The position numbers were made by a program, and so were the translations under genes. The notes below the pieces were generated by a model. The model saw nothing but the letters and a program-made list of their open reading frames with translations. It did no database searches and was not told where the DNA came from. This document shows positions 61,614 to 64,000 of a stretch of DNA of 64,000 nucleotides, piece after piece. Source of the DNA: Clostridium thermobutyricum (lineage in GTDB: Bacteria > Bacillota > Clostridia > Ch29); contig JAENYD010000004.1 of NCBI GenBank assembly GCA_016842005.1, positions 1-64,000 of the forward strand. Direction: 5' to 3'. The first letter of the stretch is position 1; the number at the start of each line of letters is the position of its first letter.

Positions 61614-63635
61614 CTATATTCTCCCAATGGCTTCGCCGCCGGCAAGGAGGCTTAAGGCCTGCTTGGCCAGATGCCAGCCGGGAAGAGTGTTGACAATATC
61701 TTCTATATAATCCTGGTCGATGGACCCGTCTCCTTTCACCGGTATAAAAATCTTAACCTTGTCAATCTTGTTCAGATAGCATTTGCGACCGTACGAAAAT
61801 CTCCATTTAATCCTGTTTATTTCGGTTACTATATAGAATATGGTTGAATACTTCAAATCACTGCCAGGCTCAAAAATTATTACATTATCCTTCGCAGTAA
61901 ATACATATGGATGGTAAAAAGCAGTCAAGGGGGCTCCATCCGATGTTACAGTTATGGCATCCTTAAAGGTCAGGCTGCCGGGTACGTCAAAATAACCGGC
62001 AACACCGTTATTCTGCGCACTGGTGGATATAAGGGGAATACTCCCTATGTCAAGGCCCCCGTGTATATGGTAAGGCCCTTTATACGGATGCCCCAAAATA
62101 TCCTTTAAGGCTACCTCTTTAAAATTACTATGATAGGCAATCTTTCCATCGGCACTCTCCATATTTATGCTTTTTATATCTTCTACAGGCAGAAGTCCTG
62201 ACCATATCAGGAATGCCAGGAACTCCCTTAGCGTCTTCTCCAGTCCTTCTTTTATCTCTTCTACAGATAAGGGCTCTCTTTCTCTGAGATATGCCTCCGG
62301 CACCAGTTCCAGTGATTTATCCCGTCTGTCCACAGGACAAACCACATGGAATCCTTTTACCTCTTCTAAAGCAGTATCGGGATCCTTTATAAAATCCTTG
62401 ACCATTCGGGTTATCTGTTCAATATTGTTGTCCCTCTTTTCACAGGGCAGGCGCCGGCCTTTGACTTTCACATATCCGTCCGAAATGGCCCTGACCCACA
62501 AGACCTTCCGGTCTTCTGGATGGGGAACACCTTTTTTTATAATTATCCCCGCTGTATGTATTCCGACGGGATAAAACAGGTCCTGCGGAAGGGTTATAAC
62601 CGAGAGTAATGTATTGTGCCTTAGCAGACGTTTCCTGAACTGCCTGTCCTGTCCCTGTTTGACCAGCATAGAGTAGGGAACCACACTGAAAAGCAGCCCC
62701 CCGTCCTGCATCTGCTCAAGGGCATGTTCAATGAACCTGAATTCCTTTTCGTCCCTCTCTTTCAATGAAAAAGGAGGGTTCATCAAGACCTTGGTTACAA
62801 CTCTATTATTTCCGGCAGATTTGGATCTGTCCTCCTCTGTAAGAGATAAAAATCGTGCAGAGGAAAGACCGTTAACTTCTATACCCGTGAGACGCTGGGA
62901 AAAACAGTCATTATTTATTATATTGTCTCTGGCCGCTCGGTGGAAAATCATGTTTGCAACCGCCAGGGCAGCGACTTTTGACTGCTGTTCCACGCCGAAT
63001 ACCCTGTTATCCCTGAAATCAGCAAATTCCCTATCGCTGCTGCATAGTCGCACCTTATTCAGGGCTGAAACCAGAAAGCCCCCTGTCCCACAGGTGGGGT
63101 CGTATACCAGGTCATTGTGATTTATGTCAAGCACCTCACAGGCAAATTCGGCTATATGCCCTGGGGTCAATACAATCCCGATGTCTTTGGGACCGTTGCC
63201 ATACCGGAGAAACGTATCATACAGTTTCCCCAGAACATCGGTTCCCGCATCCATAACCGCCCATATCTTCAGTTCTTCCAACAGCTCGGCCGCTTTCACA
63301 AGGGCTTTGTAAAACTTATCCCGGGCTTCTTTCCTGTCCGGCAGCCGTATTTCAATGTATTTATACAGTTCATTTTTATTGCGTCCAGAGAATGCACATC
63401 TGACCCTGTTATTAATCTCACTCACAAATTCTTCAGCCTCTGGTGTCGCATCCAGTTTTGAATACTGCTGCGCCAGCAACAGTGAGGTAACCACCATAAT
63501 CCTGTCGTCTTTATTTACCGACGCTGAATGCAGTACTTCATTCAACTGTTCTGCGATTTCAGATATATGTTTTTCATCAAACCCCGTGATACTCTTATTA
63601 GCATCATTCCCACAGCACTGGTTCCCATTACTCAT
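61614..63635 (-). CDS. N6-adenine DNA methylase fused to a specificity-like domain
   Basis: 673 residues. An N-terminal helical part (1-130) is followed by an HsdM-type methylase with SAM motif DPTCGTGGFL (179-188) and catalytic NPPF (286-289). From about residue 515 the chain looks like an HsdS target-recognition domain (VALKDILGHPYKGPYHIHGGLD, PLISTSAQNNGVAGYFD). A methylase with one recognition domain is the design of BcgI-like and some type I systems. No restriction or second specificity gene lies in the 150 bp downstream before the next gene or in the 365 bp upstream to the window end, so it may be an orphan. Confidence 0.88.
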   Translation of the reverse strand: MSNGNQCCGNDANKSITGFDEKHISEIAEQLNEVLHSASVNKDDRIMVVTSLLLAQQYSKLDATPEAEEFVSEINNRVRCAFSGRNKNELYKYIEIRLPDRKEARDKFYKALVKAAELLEELKIWAVMDAGTDVLGKLYDTFLRYGNGPKDIGIVLTPGHIAEFACEVLDINHNDLVYDPTCGTGGFLVSALNKVRLCSSDREFADFRDNRVFGVEQQSKVAALAVANMIFHRAARDNIINNDCFSQRLTGIEVNGLSSARFLSLTEEDRSKSAGNNRVVTKVLMNPPFSLKERDEKEFRFIEHALEQMQDGGLLFSVVPYSMLVKQGQDRQFRKRLLRHNTLLSVITLPQDLFYPVGIHTAGIIIKKGVPHPEDRKVLWVRAISDGYVKVKGRRLPCEKRDNNIEQITRMVKDFIKDPDTALEEVKGFHVVCPVDRRDKSLELVPEAYLREREPLSVEEIKEGLEKTLREFLAFLIWSGLLPVEDIKSINMESADGKIAYHSNFKEVALKDILGHPYKGPYHIHGGLDIGSIPLISTSAQNNGVAGYFDVPGSLTFKDAITVTSDGAPLTAFYHPYVFTAKDNVIIFEPGSDLKYSTIFYIVTEINRIKWRFSYGRKCYLNKIDKVKIFIPVKGDGSIDQDYIEDIVNTLPGWHLAKQALSLLAGGEAIGRI

Positions 63636-63849
63636 CCTCTGACCTCCTCCGGCTGAAATTAATAATTGCTATTAAATATTCTTGGGATTGCACCTTTTTC
63701 CTTCCTTTTTTCCCCCGTAATATGCTCTTCCTGATTTCCCTCGCTACACAAAAAAGTTTGGGATATGATTATATAAATACTTATATTCAGTTTTCCCCTT
63801 TATAAACCGATAAATATAATAAGAATGATCACAAATGGGGGCTGGGGTT

Positions 63850-64000
63850 ATGAAGATACAATCATCATCTGTAAAGATGAAAAGCAATCATCATTATGAA
63901 CAAAAAACCGAAGAATATGAGAAGCTGCTCTACTGGAACCGAAACAGGCAGCTACAGTTCGGACGCAAAGGAGTAGAACTGACAATATCTGACGCAGCAC
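63850..64000 (+). CDS. Start of an unknown protein, cut by the window edge
   Basis: Fifty codons from an ATG preceded by GGGGCTGGGG are visible (begins MKIQSSSVKMKSNHHYEQKTE). The visible part is polar, has no signal peptide and no motif I can name. A TATAAT box (63815-63820) lies upstream. It is divergent from the methylase gene. Confidence 0.6.
   Translation, partial: MKIQSSSVKMKSNHHYEQKTEEYEKLLYWNRNRQLQFGRKGVELTISDAA

Noticed and set aside
63806-63813. Sigma-D-like -10 (ACCGATAA) before the partial gene
   Set aside because: No TAAA -35 box at the required distance. A TATAAT box next to it is an equally good candidate.

Overview
The window reads as chromosome of a spore-forming anaerobic Bacillota (class Clostridia). 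It carries spoIIE, spoIID, spoVT, spoVG, yabP, yabQ, yabS-like and yabT-like genes, a T-box leader, a pur operon repressor and a separate-subunit cobalamin-dependent mutase. Most of the left 55 kb lies on the minus strand. Read from right to left, the backbone is purR-spoVG-glmU-prs-pth-mfd-prsA-spoVT-flippase-mazG-hup-rqcP-yabP-yabQ-divIC-yabR-ppx-tRNAs-spoIIE-yabS-yabT-tilS-hpt-ftsH-birA-coaX-dusB-greA-lysS-(rRNA operon). This is close to the known Bacillus subtilis order from purR to lysS. Two tandem consensus promoters at the left edge point out of the window towards a probable rRNA operon.

Three blocks interrupt that backbone. (1) 8.3-20.4 kb is a propionate/succinate block: methylmalonyl-CoA mutase (two subunits), its MeaB chaperone, the epimerase, a four-subunit sodium-pumping methylmalonyl-CoA decarboxylase, a CoA-transferase, a DUF3870 protein, an FlK-like thioesterase and an SLC13/DASS carboxylate transporter. 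Together they can import a dicarboxylate, charge it with CoA, isomerise it and decarboxylate it to propionyl-CoA while exporting Na+, or run the outer steps in reverse. (2) 2.4-5.1 kb is a three-gene operon with a helix-turn-helix regulator, an unknown protein and a homologue of acyl-ACP reductase. (3) 48.4-52.6 kb is a four-gene plus-strand operon of a 2-hydroxyacyl-CoA dehydratase activase and three related cysteine-containing proteins, without dehydratase subunits.

The most notable signal is an RNA leader found three times in block 1: before the CoA-transferase, before the DASS transporter and before the mutase operon. In each copy a short hairpin has a loop that can pair with a downstream strand, and that strand abuts or overlaps a terminator-like hairpin. 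Several stem pairs differ between copies in a compensatory way. I do not recognise the class, and it looks like a pathway-specific riboswitch. Other non-coding signals include a spoIIE promoter with 21-bp spacing, a near-consensus sigma-H promoter before spoVG, an operator-like palindrome at the acyl-ACP-reductase operon, a two-copy structured repeat, and a proline T-box before proC.

The right end (54-64 kb) is accessory or mixed: murC, a ClC protein lacking the gating glutamate, proC, a nitronate monooxygenase-like flavoprotein, a B12-binding radical SAM protein, an orphan adenine methylase fused to a specificity-like domain, and the start of an unknown plus-strand gene cut by the window edge.
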